Assembly (NCBI RefSeq): GCF_020735385.1
Contig: NZ_CP085953.1
Span: 1,240,001-1,304,000 of the forward strand
DNA from: Granulicatella elegans
Lineage (GTDB): Bacteria > Bacillota > Bacilli > Lactobacillales > Aerococcaceae
Length of the DNA stretch: 64,000 nt
Direction of reading: 5' to 3'
Below, piece by piece: positions 62,052-64,000 of the stretch (position 1 is the stretch's first letter; the number at the start of each line of letters is the position of its first letter). The position numbers and the translations under genes were made by a program. A model generated the notes under the pieces. That model was not told where the DNA came from. It did not search any database and was given only the letters and a program-made list of their open reading frames with translations.

Positions 62052-62975
62052 ATGGAAGGAATGCAAGATTTATTTGGCAATAAAACAGCTACTACAGCAT
62101 TTCAACAACAGTATCAGAAAATTATAGCAGAAGTTTTACAAGATAAAGAAGTTCAACAATTTTTACAAGAACATCAAGAAGAAATTCCGCAAGAAAATTT
62201 AGTGAAAAGCTATTCAGCCCTATTGGAATATATTCAACAACGTGATGCTCGTATCCAAGGAGTAGAAACATACATTAAAGGGATGGAACCCTTATTAAGG
62301 GTGAACCAAGGTTTTGTTGAAGTCGTGTATCGTCCGACTCAAGAGTTTATCCAAAAACAACAGAAGCAAGATTTAACGAATCGAATTCATGCCATTAATA
62401 TGCCTAAAAATTTATTACAGGTGACATTAAATTCCTTAGATATTACAAAAGAGCGTCAAGAAATTTTTAAAGCTTCATTGCAATTTATTAATGAATTATC
62501 TGCAAAGCCAAATGAATTTCACCGTGCGATTTATTTAGTCGGGTCATTTGGAGTAGGGAAGACTTATTTCTTAGCAGCTATTGCAAATGAATTAGCTCAA
62601 ATCGGATTTGAAACAACTTTAGTGCATGTTCCAAGTTTATCAAGTGAACTCAAAAGTGCGATTGGTGCTAATCGTTTAGAAGAAAAGGTTGAAATTTTAA
62701 AAACTTCTCCAATTTTAATGTTAGATGATATTGGAGCTGAATCAAATTCTGCTTGGTTTAGAGATGAAATTTTAATGATTGTATTGGAATATCGTATGAT
62801 GCAAGAATTACCAACATTCTTTTCATCTAATTTAACGATTGAAGAATTACAAGAACATTTAAGTGTCTCTAATCGTGGAGATGTAGAATTATTAAAAGCA
62901 AAACGTTTGATTGAACGTGTACGTTTCCTATCGAAAGAAATTTTCTTAGCTGGAGAAAATCGTCGCTATTCATAA
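62052..62975 (+). CDS. dnaI: Primosomal protein DnaI, helicase loader
   Basis: AAA+ ATPase that loads the replicative helicase with DnaB/DnaD. The N-terminal helicase-binding region (about 1-130, with ILRVNQGFVEVVYRP-like segment near 82) lacks obvious zinc cysteines. The ATPase follows with Walker A YLVGSFGVGKTYFLAAIANE near 161, Walker B PILMLDDIGAES near 220 and sensor FFSSNLTIEEL near 257. ATG 62052 is preferred over GTG 62049 because of GGAGAA spacing. Length is 307. Confidence 0.94.
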   Translation: MEGMQDLFGNKTATTAFQQQYQKIIAEVLQDKEVQQFLQEHQEEIPQENLVKSYSALLEYIQQRDARIQGVETYIKGMEPLLRVNQGFVEVVYRPTQEFIQKQQKQDLTNRIHAINMPKNLLQVTLNSLDITKERQEIFKASLQFINELSAKPNEFHRAIYLVGSFGVGKTYFLAAIANELAQIGFETTLVHVPSLSSELKSAIGANRLEEKVEILKTSPILMLDDIGAESNSAWFRDEILMIVLEYRMMQELPTFFSSNLTIEELQEHLSVSNRGDVELLKAKRLIERVRFLSKEIFLAGENRRYS

Positions 62976-63074
62976 TTTTAAAATAGCTTGATTTTTATAA
63001 AAAATAGTGGTTAAATATTAATGAATTAAATATTTTGAAAATGATGAAAAAGACAAGAAACTGTTATCTGGTTA

Positions 63075-63277
63075 TCTAATAGAGAGAAGTGGGTTGGTGG
63101 AACACTTCATCCGAGATAGTTTTACCACTTTTGAATCCTTGTTTGAATGAAGTAAGGCAAGGCGTAGCGGAGCGTTAGTCCGTTTAAGAGATTCGTTTAA
63201 AACGAATGAATTTGGGTGGAACCACGTAGAAATAACGTCCCATAGTTTGTATGAGTATGCAAACTATGGTTTTTTTG
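63075..63277 (+). promoter_or_regulatory. T-box leader of thrS
   Basis: The T-box sequence TGGGTGGAACCACG is at 63212-63225. Before it is a stem III hairpin ATTCGTTT-AAAACGAAT (63191-63207), and after it a terminator CCATAGTTTG / CAAACTATGG with T8 (63240-63277). Stem I occupies about 63080-63170. Uncharged tRNA(Thr) would favour antitermination. The specifier codon was not fixed by eye. Confidence 0.9.
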
Positions 63278-63315
63278 TTTTTTTAAAGCATTTTTGAAAG
63301 GAAAGAAGGAGAACA

Positions 63316-64000
63316 ATGTCAATGATTAAAGTTACATTTCCAGATGGAGCTGTAAAAGAATTTGAACAAGGGATTTCAGTAAAAGAAGTTGCTGAAAGTA
63401 TTAGTAAGAGCTTAGCAAAAAAAGCACTTGCAGGTAAAGTAAATGGAGAATTAGTCGATTTAAATCAAGCATTAACAGAAGATGCAAGTATTGAAATCGT
63501 AACACCAGACCATGAAGATGCATTAGGAATTTTGCGTCACTCAACAGCACACTTATTAGCGCATGCGTTAACTCGTTTATACCCAGGAATTCATTTTGGG
63601 GTGGGACCTGCAATTGAATCAGGATTTTATTATGATACAGATATGCCAAACCAATTAACAGAAGATGCTCTTCCAGAAGTGGAAGCAGAAATGATGAGAA
63701 TTGTAAAAGAAAACTATCCAATCGTACGTCGTGAAGTAAGCCGTGCAGAAGCGTTAGAAATTTTTGCAAATGATCCATATAAAGTAGAATTAATTAATGG
63801 TTTACCAGAAGATGAAACAATTTCTATTTATCAACAAGAAGATTTCGTAGACTTATGTCGTGGAATCCACGTACCTTCAACAGGACGTATTCAAGTCTTC
63901 AAATTATTATCTCTTGCTGGAGCATATTGGAGAGGAAATTCTGATAATAAGATGATGCAACGTGTATACGGTACAGCATTCTTTGATAAAGCAGATTTAA
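63316..64000 (+). CDS. thrS: Threonine--tRNA ligase, 3' end outside window
   Basis: The first 228 residues of a class II synthetase: TGS domain ([20 protein letters not shown], about 3-65), then the second additional domain for editing with [20 protein letters not shown] near 73, [14 protein letters not shown] near 95 and [20 protein letters not shown] near 180. The catalytic core is beyond the window. ATG 63316 has AAGGAG upstream; ATG 63322 in frame is possible. Controlled by the T-box leader. Confidence 0.95.
   Translation, partial: MSMIKVTFPDGAVKEFEQGISVKEVAESISKSLAKKALAGKVNGELVDLNQALTEDASIEIVTPDHEDALGILRHSTAHLLAHALTRLYPGIHFGVGPAIESGFYYDTDMPNQLTEDALPEVEAEMMRIVKENYPIVRREVSRAEALEIFANDPYKVELINGLPEDETISIYQQEDFVDLCRGIHVPSTGRIQVFKLLSLAGAYWRGNSDNKMMQRVYGTAFFDKADL

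Overview
The window is an AT-rich, low-GC Gram-positive chromosome segment, most likely from the Lactobacillales. A Carnobacteriaceae-like lineage such as Granulicatella is my best guess, but I cannot confirm it without a search. The evidence is the order divIB-ftsA-ftsZ-ylmE-sepF-ylmG-ylmH-divIVA, T-box leaders on ileS and thrS, a DnaB/DnaI primosome, an HdiR-type repressor beside a UmuC-like polymerase, and strong AGGAGG ribosome binding sites. Most genes are core housekeeping genes on the + strand.

Layout. 0-6.3 kb: cell division cluster. 6.3-8.2 kb: IS1182-family element inserted between divIVA and a threonine/serine exporter pair, whose second gene it runs into. 9.5-19 kb: pta, polA, proB-proA-proC and typA. 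19-21.4 kb: IS nest (an ISL3-family copy with 8-bp target duplication, and an IS30 remnant). 21.5-30.2 kb: nrdI, prfC, a Cys-tRNA(Pro) deacylase, a yutD-yutF-membrane protein operon, and a GT2/YfhO pair typical of teichoic acid glycosylation. 30.3-37.3 kb: a small membrane gene between two repeats, xpaC-telA, two small envelope proteins, a TDT transporter and a class B PBP. 37.4-40.5 kb: T-box and ileS. 40.6-45 kb: IS3-family element interrupting the end of a repressor-polymerase-YolD operon whose polymerase is frameshifted. 45.1-52.7 kb: an unrecognised gene, two CpXC zinc proteins, a second ISL3-family copy, pgpA, ferredoxin-NADP reductase, a PAP2-like protein, a cyclophilin and an S1 protein. 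52.8-59.3 kb: pgi, a two-component system (response regulator frameshifted in an A8 run) divergent from an ABC-2 exporter operon. 59.4-64 kb: coaE-nrdR-dnaB-dnaI and T-box-thrS (cut by the window end).

The most unusual signal is a family of at least eleven modular palindromic intergenic repeats, here called MPR. The core runs from GTAGC to GCTAC and carries the block GGACGCNAGCAG, a short GCTTCGC/GCGAA hairpin, TCATGGCTAAAATT, then optional second and third hairpins. In most copies the core sits inside a longer stem that differs between loci. At least two copies end in a T-run and look like the only terminator of the gene upstream. Both ISL3 copies, the IS3 element and the IS30 remnant lie close to MPR copies. 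I do not recognise the family. It resembles in design, not in sequence, modular repeats such as pneumococcal BOX. Coordinates and sequence comparisons were made by eye; no searches or folding programs were run.
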